Below are positions 1 to 7,741 of a stretch of 64,000 bases of DNA, in pieces. The DNA lies in contig NZ_WUQX01000001.1 of assembly GCF_009830285.1 (NCBI RefSeq), positions 5,362,838 to 5,426,837 of the forward strand, written 5' to 3'. The notes under the pieces are model-generated. The model was not told the origin of the DNA. It ran no database searches and was given only the letters and a program-made list of their open reading frames with translations. Within the stretch, counting starts at the first letter, position 1. Each line of letters starts with the position of its first letter. A program made the translations under genes and the position numbers. The stretch is from Sporofaciens musculi (GTDB lineage Bacteria; Bacillota; Clostridia; Lachnospirales; Lachnospiraceae).

Positions 1-613
1 GGTACTCTTCCTCATTCGACAACATATGTATGAACTTATATGGCTCCATGCACCGAAATCTCCTGAGAGGTCCGGCAAAATATCGCTGTATTATCCTGTT
101 CTCAATGGGTATCGTGTCGTAAAACACAATCCTAATTCCCGGCACCCGCATGTATAAAATACCGCCGCAGGCAGAATCCTCTCTGTGCTCGTAGTCCATA
201 TCCAGCATAATCCTGTTAATCCATGGCAAATCCTTCTTATTGACAAGAATTTCTATCTGTCTAATCTGCGCCATCTCAGGCTTAGGATACATCTCACTTC
301 CACTTGAATCAAGTAAAAATAACGCTTCAATATTATATCTCTCCAACTGCCACTTTATGACTTCTTCCACCTTCTCATAAGATTCATACAGCAGAAGCGA
401 CCTCTTATATTCCTGGTAGAATTGCTCATTGCAGTCTTCTGAAATATTCTTCTCAATCCCTAATAGTCCGACGTAGACAATATTAACAATCTCCTGATAG
501 TCAGAAACGTCAAGAACCGACTCCCATCTTACATGCTTCCGCATGGATTGAATCGGTTTCTGATTAATAATTGCTGCCAGCAATATTAAAACATATCTGA
601 TCTCAAAATTAAT
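1..613 (-). CDS. Partial nucleotidyltransferase-like protein (NTP_transf_5-type), C-terminus off the window edge
   Basis: An uninterrupted minus-strand frame of about 204 codons runs off the left edge. The middle reads RQIEILVNKKDLPWINRIM and later GGILYMRVPGIRIVFYDT, which resembles the uncharacterised nucleotidyltransferase family PF14907 (helical start, then an '(R/D)xDxLV' strand). The aspartates usual at that strand are not clear here, so catalysis is doubtful. There is no ATG near a ribosome site. A GGAGG lies 9 bases before an ATT codon at 613, and the first in-frame ATG is about 24 codons further in with no Shine-Dalgarno. Family assignment is inference. Reality of the frame is well supported by its length and codon use. 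Confidence 0.6.
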   Translation of the reverse strand, partial: MNFEIRYVLILLAAIINQKPIQSMRKHVRWESVLDVSDYQEIVNIVYVGLLGIEKNISEDCNEQFYQEYKRSLLLYESYEKVEEVIKWQLERYNIEALFLLDSSGSEMYPKPEMAQIRQIEILVNKKDLPWINRIMLDMDYEHREDSACGGILYMRVPGIRIVFYDTIPIENRIIQRYFAGPLRRFRCMEPYKFIHMLSNEEEY

Positions 614-677
614 CGTTCGTTTCCTCCCTTCCAGGCCCCATTAATTAAGCTTCGACTAATTACACCCTTTATATTAA

Positions 678-1451
678 CTATCGGACATTATCAGGCAAAT
701 ATAACATTTTTTCACTTTTTTTTTCTTCTTCTTCAAGGATTCTTCTTTCTGCAAAAATATCCATTGCTTTCTGATCATAAATGGACCGCCTGGCGTCCAC
801 AGCGAGTCTTCCAGCTACCAATGTGATACACCGCTTCTTCATGATTGTAACCAATTCCCTTGCATGGCTGGCTACAAGAATCGTCATTCCCCGGTAATTC
901 AGTTCATCGAATAACTGCATCAAATCCCACGCCGAATCAGGATCCAGATTCGCCGTCGGTTCATCTGCGATCAAGATCTCTGGCTGAACAGCAAGCGCCC
1001 TGGAAAGAAGCACTCTTGCCTGTTCTCCTCCTGAAAGTTCATCTGGGTATGCATGGTATTTTCCAGCAAGCCCTACCAGCCCCAGAACCTTTATAACCTT
1101 TGACCGAATTCGTACGTCTGCATTACCAGTTGCAAGAATCGCCAATCTTATATTATCATAAATCGAGCGATCTTTCAATAGGCCAACTTCTGGTGACATA
1201 ATCCCTAACCTTCGTCTGTGCAGCGGAACTCTCTTAGCATCCATGGTATCCAGCCTCCTGCCCTCGACAATGATCTGACCGGAAGTCACATCCTCCTGTT
1301 TCATGATAAGATTCAAAAGCGTACTCTTGCCGGCTCCGCTTTTCCCTACTATAAAAACGAATTCCCCCTTATCTACGGTAAAGGAAATATCCTTCAGTGC
1401 GACTTCATTCTTATACTCTTTCGTCACATGGTCGAAAATAATCTGTGCCAT
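678..1451 (-). CDS. ftsE: FtsE-like ABC transporter ATPase
   Basis: 257-aa ATP-binding cassette protein. It has Walker A GKSGAGKST, signature LSGGEQARV, Walker B ILIADEPTAN and a switch histidine in VASHARE, all in normal order. The 'F(D/E)xVTKxY' start and MSPEVGLLKDRSIYDN segment are typical of FtsE, which with the membrane protein FtsX controls peptidoglycan hydrolases at division. I chose the ATG at 1451 because GGTGGGAG lies just upstream; an earlier in-frame ATG at 1478 has no ribosome site. The C-terminus carries about 25 extra charged residues. No ftsX follows: the next gene in this direction is the nucleotidyltransferase-like protein. Partner and role are therefore inferred from family only. 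Confidence 0.75.
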   Translation of the reverse strand: MAQIIFDHVTKEYKNEVALKDISFTVDKGEFVFIVGKSGAGKSTLLNLIMKQEDVTSGQIIVEGRRLDTMDAKRVPLHRRRLGIMSPEVGLLKDRSIYDNIRLAILATGNADVRIRSKVIKVLGLVGLAGKYHAYPDELSGGEQARVLLSRALAVQPEILIADEPTANLDPDSAWDLMQLFDELNYRGMTILVASHARELVTIMKKRCITLVAGRLAVDARRSIYDQKAMDIFAERRILEEEEKKSEKMLYLPDNVR

Positions 1452-1463
1452 ATACTCCCACCT

Positions 1464-1490
1464 TAATTTTTTTCCCATAGTTACCGATAT
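1464..1490 (+). promoter_or_regulatory. Candidate sigma-28 (SigD-type) promoter for the C39-like peptidase
   Basis: TAAT at 1464-1467, a 16-base spacer, then CCGATAT at 1484-1490. The -10 matches the Bacillus SigD consensus exactly, and the -35 differs by one base from TAAA. It lies 60 bases before the peptidase start. If real, it would place that secreted enzyme in the motility regulon. This is a single-site match and so only suggestive. Confidence 0.3.
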
Positions 1491-1550
1491 TTATTATATA
1501 CTATTATTTGCGAAAACAGTCAATATAATTTCTGAAATATGGAGACAAAT

Positions 1551-2264
1551 ATGAAAAAGAAGCTATTTTACGGAGCTGCCGCCGGAATTGTGACCATTTC
1601 CCTACTGCTGTGTATGCCATTTTCCCAGATTGATTTGGCATCCGGCACTCTGCCGACAGCGCCTTCTCTGCCAGATGCCGCCAAAGCTCCAGTGGAAGCT
1701 CCGGTCGTTACAGACGGACAATATTCTCTGACCATTGAGAGCAGCATTGGTATTCTTACATATTATAATCAATCCGACGCCCGATGGGCGGATTACCTGT
1801 ACGGTGGTCAGGACCCCCTCAAGAAATATGGTTGCGGCCCTACTGCTCTTTCTATGATCGTGTCAAGCTTCACCAACCAGACCCTTCTGCCCTTTGAGAT
1901 GGCAGACTGGGCGGCAGCCAATCATTATTGGTCCCCTGGCGGAGGAACAGCCCATAATTTTATTCCGGAGTGTGCCGCCGCTTTTGGTTTTCAGGTCAAT
2001 TCCTTTCAGAATTTTACTGTGGACGGCATCTTGTCCGAGTTATCAAGCGGCCATATTCTGGTTGCGTTAATGGGTCCCGGACATTTTACGGGAAGCGGTC
2101 ACTTTATCATTATTACTGATTATTGGACTGGTACTCAAGTACGTATTGCAGATCCCGCAAGTCTTGAGAATACCCAGACTCCATGGGAGGTTCAGACTAT
2201 TCTCGACGAACTAAGTCCCTTCGCCAATTTTGGCGGCCCTCTCTGGAGCATCTCTCCAAAATAA
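1551..2264 (+). CDS. Secreted C39-like cysteine peptidase domain protein
   Basis: 237 aa from the ATG at 1551 (MKKKLFYG). The N-terminus is a signal peptide: lysines, then a hydrophobic stretch to about residue 25. A proline/alanine linker follows. From about residue 65 comes a Peptidase_C39_2-type (PF13529) domain: YNQSDARWAD, then YGCGPTALSM with the presumed nucleophile near Cys95, GSGHFIIITDY with His184, and ADP with Asp201. Bacterial members are papain-like folds on the cell surface or in the wall; substrates are mostly unknown. It stands alone between the divergent ftsE and a long inverted repeat. A SigD-like site upstream hints at co-regulation with flagella, which is inference. Confidence 0.75.
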   Translation: MKKKLFYGAAAGIVTISLLLCMPFSQIDLASGTLPTAPSLPDAAKAPVEAPVVTDGQYSLTIESSIGILTYYNQSDARWADYLYGGQDPLKKYGCGPTALSMIVSSFTNQTLLPFEMADWAAANHYWSPGGGTAHNFIPECAAAFGFQVNSFQNFTVDGILSELSSGHILVALMGPGHFTGSGHFIIITDYWTGTQVRIADPASLENTQTPWEVQTILDELSPFANFGGPLWSISPK

Positions 2265-2314
2265 TTTTGATTTTTACATGAATGAAATCAACCGATTACT
2301 TACGAAATTAACAA

Positions 2315-2416
2315 GGGAGGCTGTCACATTAAGTGTAAAATATACAAGATATGGTATTTTCTAAAAGGTTAGATTTTACCATATCTTGTATTTTTACTTA
2401 GTGCGACAGCCCCTCC
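2315..2416. repeat. Long imperfect inverted repeat, MITE-like, doubling as a bidirectional terminator
   Basis: Two arms of about 40 bases (2315-2356 and 2375-2416) are nearly perfect reverse complements. They start GGAGGCTGTCACATTAAG on one side and GGAGGGGCTGTCGCACTAAG on the other, with an AT-rich loop of about 20 bases. The two ends differ by a few transitions and a GG. A T-rich run follows on the plus side. The length and the GGCTGTCGCAC-type ends suggest a transposon-derived miniature element; simple terminators are rarely this long. No target duplication could be confirmed. Confidence 0.6.
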
Positions 2417-2427
2417 TGTTTTTCTTC

Positions 2428-2835
2428 TTATTGCGCGGATTGGTAATATGAGTCTTTACCAGTCACCTTTAAATTAATGATTTTATCAATATCGATCGTT
2501 CGATTTAATACTTGCAGCACTTGACAGCTAAGCTCCTTAATCTTTCCGGCTTCAAAATTCTCCGGCTGATGCTTATCTTCTCCTCTGAGCCATGAAATGA
2601 TCTTTTCTTTATCTTCGCCTGCTGCTTCAATCAACAACCGAATCTCCTGCTTTGTCTCTCCAAATCCTTCCATCTCCTCCTGTCTCATCTTCATGAGCAG
2701 TTGGATGGATTCCTGGTCATTCCTTGACATTGCATCCCCAAGTTCCTTCGTCACTCTCTCTATCTCTACCATATGCATATAATTGCGCTGCACCCGTTTT
2801 AGGACCTCTGTAAGTAACTCTTCCTGATTTTCCAT
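2428..2835 (-). CDS. Putative flagellar export chaperone (FliT/FlgN-like)
   Basis: 135 aa, strongly helical and charged, with a coiled-coil feel (EVLKRVQRNYMHMVEIERVT; MKMRQEEMEGFGETKQEIR). It is the last gene of a fliD-fliS-this cluster, the place where FliT-type chaperones normally sit. FliT/FlgN proteins bind the cap or hook-junction proteins before export. Sequence similarity in this family is weak, so the call rests on size, helical character and position. AGGAGG lies just before the ATG at 2835. The gene ends against the long inverted repeat. Confidence 0.5.
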   Translation of the reverse strand: MENQEELLTEVLKRVQRNYMHMVEIERVTKELGDAMSRNDQESIQLLMKMRQEEMEGFGETKQEIRLLIEAAGEDKEKIISWLRGEDKHQPENFEAGKIKELSCQVLQVLNRTIDIDKIINLKVTGKDSYYQSAQ

Positions 2836-2847
2836 ACATCCTCCTGT

Positions 2848-3219
2848 TTATACAGCAGCCGTCTTACTTGCTTCTTTAAATGCATCTCGAAGTTCAGCGA
2901 CAAGGGGCTTCAATTCCTGGATTACAGCGCTGTTCCTGCCAGCGTGCAGCCTGCCGAGTTCAAAGAGAAAAAATTCATACATTCTCCTCAGATCATAGCT
3001 AATTCTATACTCCATATTCAGAGTTTTATTAAGATATTCTACAATCTCTCTTGACCTTTTCACTGATTTATCAAACAAATCATAGTTTTTATCATCCAAT
3101 GCGATCTGAGCCCGATTAAGACGCTTGATCAGCTCATCATAAAGGAGCAGAAGCATCTCGCTTCGTGTCATCGTATTTACAGACTGCATCTTATACTGTT
3201 GATATCCATTCTGATACAT
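2848..3219 (-). CDS. fliS: Flagellin export chaperone FliS
   Basis: 123 aa, normal for FliS. It shows the family pattern: NGYQQYKMQSVNTMTRSEML at the start, then LLLYDELIKRLNRAQIAL, and DLRRMYEFFLFELGRLH near the end. FliS binds the disordered C-terminus of flagellin in the cytoplasm and delivers it to the export gate. It lies 21 bases downstream of fliD and 12 upstream of the FliT-like gene, so the three are probably one transcript. FliS has four flagellins to serve in this window. Confidence 0.92.
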   Translation of the reverse strand: MYQNGYQQYKMQSVNTMTRSEMLLLLYDELIKRLNRAQIALDDKNYDLFDKSVKRSREIVEYLNKTLNMEYRISYDLRRMYEFFLFELGRLHAGRNSAVIQELKPLVAELRDAFKEASKTAAV

Positions 3220-3240
3220 ATTTTTCCCCTTTATTTAATC

Positions 3241-5751
3241 TTAATAGCCTCCAAGCTGGCTTAACCAACTACTCTGGCTATTCATCTGGGAGATTAATGT
3301 TTCCAGACTCGTAAACTGCTTAATGTAACGGTCTCTCTCTGATTCCAGCCTTGTCTCAAGTTTCGATATCTGCTTATTAATCTCAGCCAGTTGTTTGTAG
3401 AAGGCATTCTCGGTAAGACTCATCGGTGAACTCGTGGAGCCTGCTTTTTTAATCAGGATACCTTTCGTGTCCATGGAGCCAAGCGTCTTAACATACTTAT
3501 CCATTACATTCTTAAGATTCGTTGCAATTCCATCAAACGTCTTATTGCCGTCGGCATCGGTTCCTGCCTTTGACGTAAAGAGCTTCTCTACGGATTCTGG
3601 GTCTGTCTCTAATGCTGCACGAAGCTTGGATTCATCCAGAGTCAGCTTACCATTATCTGAGTAGAGGGTGGAAGTTGTAATTCCAATTGCCCTAAACGCT
3701 TCCATATTACCGCCACTTATAATAAACCGAAGGTCGCTGCTTAATGATCTTAAGTCGCTGTCACCGTATAACATACCAGATTTCGCTTTTTCTTCCCAGA
3801 CTTCAATCTCGCTTTCACTCAATTCCTTCTTCTGCTCACTGGTAAGAGGTGAATAGTCGCGGTCTGGTTTGGTGGTGAGCTCTTTGTTCACCAGCTCGAT
3901 AATCTTATTATATTCTTCTACCATGGACTTGATATTATCCACGATATTGTCTGTGTTTACTCTGGCGTCAATTTCAACTGGATCTGAATCAAAAAGCGGT
4001 TCGCCGTTAGCGTCTGTTTCAACATTACCGTCAGCATCTAACTTATATCCAAATGTTCCTTTTACTCCAACAGAAAGTCCGTCAACCGTGAATGAATTAC
4101 TGTCACGAATCAGTTCTACTACATCGTCGGAGCCGTTATACTTGATTGCAACAACTGCATCCTGTCCGCGAACGCCGCCATTGACAACCGCATCACCGCT
4201 ATCTATTCCAAACAGTTTATTTAAAAATGCACTTCCGTCGCTATCGGCGCCATTTGCCGTACCGGAGATTTTAATCGAACCGCTTGCTCCCTTCTCTGTA
4301 GATGTAAATGTAAACTTATCTCCCACCGTCTGATAACTTATCTGTACACCTGCGCCTGAGTCATTAATCTTCTTCATTAAAGAATTCACGGTATCATTCT
4401 TATTAATCGTAATCGTCTTGTCATTAATCTTAATATCCCGATTACCATTTGCATCAAAATCGGAATCTTTCAAACCAAGTCCTGCTGTTACCAGTGACTC
4501 GTTCATATTCACACGATTGGTAGCCCCAGCTTTAATCCCAAGCACTCCGTTAGCGCCGATAAGATCGCTGCTGCCGGAAACCAGCGTAAGTGTAGACGTC
4601 GTATCCACTGTATTGTTTGACGGATTATAGGTCGTAAAACTAAGCTTACCTTCATCGTCAGTTCCTGCTGCTCCCAGTTCTACTTTAATTCTTCCCTTTC
4701 CAAAAGCAGAATCTAACTGCGTCTGAATAGACTCCCTTATAGCTTCATTATCATTTGTTCCGTCCAATTCATCGGCCGTCGGCATCTTTATCGTCTTAGA
4801 AGTTCCATTATAAGAGAACGTCAGCTCTTTTCCTGCAACCTTCTCTGCAAAAGTGATGTTATGAGACAGCTTATCCGGATCAAGAGGCGTTTCTCCTATA
4901 GCCGTACTGGATAGATTCCACTCCTTGTTAGTCTTTCCGTCATCCTCTTTGCTTGGAAAGCCCAATAAATCTAAGGCTGTACGGTCGCCTCCAACTACTT
5001 TCAGTTCGTTACTTCCAGGATTACCGGTAATCTCAACATTGCCGCTGCCTCCAACCTGAAACTGAACGAGATCTGACAGCTTCGTATTATCATTCACTTC
5101 TACTTTTGATAACTGATCATTGATTGCATCAGCTATGCCCTGCGGTGTCCGATAATCATAGAGTGTGCCGTCTGACTTTGTCAGCCCCAATGTAACGGAA
5201 TAACTGCTGCCGCCGTATTTGAAATCCAAGGTCTTGCCGACCAAATCCTGAACAATATACTTAGCATCGCCCGTCGCCGTTGAATCGATTGCATTCGGAT
5301 CCAATGTTTTTCCAATCTCTCCAGTCTGCACCTTCATATCCGATACAGCTTTGGAAGACGACCACTTCGCATCCTTGGCCATCTGCTTCACGCCCATAAT
5401 GGTAATCGCATTGGCCGCACTTGCAGTACCTGTCACGGAAACAAACTTACTGTTCGCTCCTGTAGTCGTAATATTATTCCTTCCCCAGAACATAGAGCTG
5501 AATAAGTTTCCGGATGATGTCAAGGATGCTGTATATTTATTCGCAAATGCGATCATCATATCACTGATAGCGCGGACAGCATTCTGCTTCCACTCAAGCT
5601 GCTGCTTCTTCTGCTGCTGCTGGGTAATCTTACTGGTGGTACCGTATGTCATACCTTCAATCAAAGTATCACGGTCCATTCCACTTGCCAAGCCGCCGTA
5701 TCCACGGATACTGTTTGCCGTTGAATTAGTCAATCCACCTATTGTTGCCAT
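3241..5751 (-). CDS. fliD: Flagellar filament cap protein FliD
   Basis: 836 aa, longer than the usual 400-700. The N-terminal FliD_N signature (GLASGMDRDTLIEGM, then helical KITQQQQKKQQLEWKQ) and C-terminal FliD_C coiled coil (ISKLETRLESERDRYIKQFT, SQMNSQSSWL) are clear. The middle is expanded with Gly/Asp/Thr-rich repeats resembling flagellin-hook IN motifs. FliD is exported and caps the growing filament so flagellin can fold at the tip. GGAGA precedes the ATG at 5751. A perfect GCCGATAA box about 130 bases upstream suggests sigma-28 control, as expected for a late gene. Confidence 0.93.
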   Translation of the reverse strand: MATIGGLTNSTANSIRGYGGLASGMDRDTLIEGMTYGTTSKITQQQQKKQQLEWKQNAVRAISDMMIAFANKYTASLTSSGNLFSSMFWGRNNITTTGANSKFVSVTGTASAANAITIMGVKQMAKDAKWSSSKAVSDMKVQTGEIGKTLDPNAIDSTATGDAKYIVQDLVGKTLDFKYGGSSYSVTLGLTKSDGTLYDYRTPQGIADAINDQLSKVEVNDNTKLSDLVQFQVGGSGNVEITGNPGSNELKVVGGDRTALDLLGFPSKEDDGKTNKEWNLSSTAIGETPLDPDKLSHNITFAEKVAGKELTFSYNGTSKTIKMPTADELDGTNDNEAIRESIQTQLDSAFGKGRIKVELGAAGTDDEGKLSFTTYNPSNNTVDTTSTLTLVSGSSDLIGANGVLGIKAGATNRVNMNESLVTAGLGLKDSDFDANGNRDIKINDKTITINKNDTVNSLMKKINDSGAGVQISYQTVGDKFTFTSTEKGASGSIKISGTANGADSDGSAFLNKLFGIDSGDAVVNGGVRGQDAVVAIKYNGSDDVVELIRDSNSFTVDGLSVGVKGTFGYKLDADGNVETDANGEPLFDSDPVEIDARVNTDNIVDNIKSMVEEYNKIIELVNKELTTKPDRDYSPLTSEQKKELSESEIEVWEEKAKSGMLYGDSDLRSLSSDLRFIISGGNMEAFRAIGITTSTLYSDNGKLTLDESKLRAALETDPESVEKLFTSKAGTDADGNKTFDGIATNLKNVMDKYVKTLGSMDTKGILIKKAGSTSSPMSLTENAFYKQLAEINKQISKLETRLESERDRYIKQFTSLETLISQMNSQSSWLSQLGGY

Positions 5752-5879
5752 ACTAATCTCTCCTTTTCTCTTTCATTCATAAATGCTTATTGTCTGTGCG
5801 GTACGATAGCTGTCATATACCTAAACGCTTACATTTACTGCCGCACTTCTTCATAAATTCAAATTTATTCTGTACTTAT

Positions 5880-5902
5880 TTATCGGCATATAGTATACTT
5901 TA
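5880..5902 (-). promoter_or_regulatory. Candidate sigma-28 promoter for fliD-fliS
   Basis: On the minus strand GCCGATAA occupies 5887-5880, an exact match to the sigma-28 -10 box. TAAA lies at 5902-5899. The gap between TAAA and GCCG is 11 bases, shorter than the usual 14-16, so the -35 may be a less perfect sequence further out. It points at fliD, 130 bases away. Confidence 0.45.
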
Positions 5903-5946
5903 AATAATAGTTAGATAAGCTTTAATTACGAATGGAGGAATTTATT

Positions 5947-6723
5947 TTGGCTACTATTATCGCACTTACCAACCAGAAAGGCGGCGTAGGCAAGACAACA
6001 TCATCCAGCGCTCTGGCTGCCGGACTGTTTTCATTTTATAATAAAAAGGTACTGGCAATCGATCTTGACCCACAGGGAAGCATGGGCTTTAGCCTTGGAC
6101 TGGACATTGAGAACTGCAGCACGATATATGATGTACTAAAAGGACAGGTTTCCATCAAGGATGCGATCCAGGATACGGATTACTGCGATATTATTACTTC
6201 AAATATTTTGCTGAGCAGCGCAGAACTGGAATTTACATCTTCTGATCGGGACATACTGCTTAAGAGGGCATTACTCCCTGTGATTGCAGAGTATGACTAT
6301 ATCATTATCGACACTCCGCCTGCTCTGAATGTTCTTACGGTGAATGCTTATGCAGCGTCTGACCATCTGATCATTCCCATGGCGCCGGAGATTTTAAGTC
6401 TGCTCGGTGTTTCCCAGTTGAAAGAAACAATAGATTCTGTCCGCCAGAGTGTGAATCCTAATCTGAATGTTCTGGGAATCCTCCTGACGAAATATAATCC
6501 ACGGACTCTGCTTGCCCGTGAGGTAAAAGAGATGGCGGAGAACATTGCATCACAGATAGGGGCATGTGTATTTGGCGCCCAGATACGTACCAGCGTAGCA
6601 GTAGCCGAGGCTCCGGCCCATGGACTCAGTATATTTGACCATGCTCCGACTGCGAAGCCGTCCCTGGACTACCAGGAATTCATTCGGGAAGTCGTAGACA
6701 TGACTTCCTCCGAGATAATATAA
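5947..6723 (+). CDS. ParA/Soj-family ATPase
   Basis: 258 aa from a TTG at 5947, which is preceded at 8 bases by GGAGG; the ATG at 5932 overlaps that ribosome site and is unlikely. The deviant Walker A NQKGGVGKTT, the DLDPQGS switch and the IIIDTPP Walker B mark an active ParA/MinD-type ATPase. Such proteins form ATP-dependent dimers on DNA or membranes and position cargo. No parB or parS is seen, and no C-terminal amphipathic helix of MinD/FlhG type. It is followed after 13 bases by a ComFB-domain gene, which looks like its partner. It is not flhG by position, since it does not adjoin flhF or flhA. Confidence 0.85.
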   Translation: MATIIALTNQKGGVGKTTSSSALAAGLFSFYNKKVLAIDLDPQGSMGFSLGLDIENCSTIYDVLKGQVSIKDAIQDTDYCDIITSNILLSSAELEFTSSDRDILLKRALLPVIAEYDYIIIDTPPALNVLTVNAYAASDHLIIPMAPEILSLLGVSQLKETIDSVRQSVNPNLNVLGILLTKYNPRTLLAREVKEMAENIASQIGACVFGAQIRTSVAVAEAPAHGLSIFDHAPTAKPSLDYQEFIREVVDMTSSEII

Positions 6724-6736
6724 GGAGGCACAGATA

Positions 6737-7669
6737 ATGGCAAGAAAAAGCAACAAGACAGCACATGTATTAAATCTGCTTTCTGGACATGATAACCAGC
6801 CTGCCGCAGACGAGACACAGGACACGAAACCATCTGCAGAGTCAGAAGGCGTATCTCCTGCGACATCTGGCGCCGACTCGCCTTCCCCTTCAGAGGCAGA
6901 GGTCGCTGCCAGTGCAGCTTCAATACAGAATATATCCGTAATTGATACAACAGGAGAAGATCCTGTTGCTGATCTTATACAGCAAAAATTATCCGCTCAA
7001 TTTGAAGAACCAGTTGAAAATGTTTCGACTGATGTATCTGAGGATGTAGATATATCAGAGAAGATGGCTGAAGCCTCAAAAGTCGAAGCTTCTGTCTCAT
7101 CGGACATCTCCTCTGATTCTTTTGATGCTTCCCAGACAATCGACCAAGCTGATGCCGACACACAAAATGTTATGGAAGCCTCTCCTGCCGCAGAGACTTT
7201 AAATCGTATGGAGGCCGCCTCCGACAATGTTAGCATACCTACGCCTGAGCCTGTTCCTGTACCTGAGCCGGTTTCAGTTCCCACGCCGACGCCTGTTACG
7301 TCTGTACCGATACCTGACCCTGAATCCATTCCAGGTCCTGGTCCAACAACGGCTCCCAAGCAAGAGACTGAAGCCATATCAGAACCTGAGGCTGAACCTG
7401 AACCCGACTTTGTTTATGTAAACATCATGGAGTCAATCGTAAAAGATAAGATTATTTATTTTATGCGTCAGTTTGATGTCTGTACCTGTGAGCGCTGTGT
7501 TGCCGACACAATCGCATTGACAATGAATGGACTAATGCCAAGATATATTGTTACTTCGCCTGCTGCCGTTGACCCGCTTATCAGTTTTTATACAAATAAA
7601 CTGATTTCTGATGTGACTGTTGAGGCAACCAAAGCTTGTATAGTCGTAAAGGACAATCCAAGACATTAG
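6737..7669 (+). CDS. Disordered protein with C-terminal ComFB domain
   Basis: 310 aa. The first 20 residues hold a short conserved-looking motif (KTAHVLNLLSG). About 200 residues of Ala/Ser/Glu/Asp-rich and then Pro-Glu-Val-Pro repeats follow, with no predicted fold. From about residue 222 comes a ComFB-type domain (PF10719): VNIMESIVKDKI, then CTCERC with Cys249, 251 and 254, then MPRYIVTS. In cyanobacteria, ComFB-family proteins have been reported as cyclic dinucleotide receptors. Transcribed with the ParA gene (13-base gap). I infer a ParA-driven adaptor whose tail senses a second messenger or metal. The N-terminal motif could be the ParA-binding hook. Confidence 0.8.
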   Translation: MARKSNKTAHVLNLLSGHDNQPAADETQDTKPSAESEGVSPATSGADSPSPSEAEVAASAASIQNISVIDTTGEDPVADLIQQKLSAQFEEPVENVSTDVSEDVDISEKMAEASKVEASVSSDISSDSFDASQTIDQADADTQNVMEASPAAETLNRMEAASDNVSIPTPEPVPVPEPVSVPTPTPVTSVPIPDPESIPGPGPTTAPKQETEAISEPEAEPEPDFVYVNIMESIVKDKIIYFMRQFDVCTCERCVADTIALTMNGLMPRYIVTSPAAVDPLISFYTNKLISDVTVEATKACIVVKDNPRH

Positions 7670-7712
7670 TGTATTTCTGACGACAGTATGTTAGAAGCAA
7701 AAGAGCGCCATA

Positions 7713-7741
7713 AAAAAAGAGTGCCATTGGCACTCTTTTTC
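7713..7741. terminator. Bidirectional rho-independent terminator
   Basis: AAGAGTGCC and GGCACTCTT form a perfect stem with a 3-base loop, flanked by A-run and T-run. It separates the rightward ParA-ComFB pair from the leftward chemoreceptor gene and can serve both. Confidence 0.9.

Noticed and set aside
5947..6723. Naming the ParA gene flhG
   Set aside because: No flhF neighbour, no FlhG-type N-terminal motif or C-terminal membrane helix; better left as a ParA-family ATPase.
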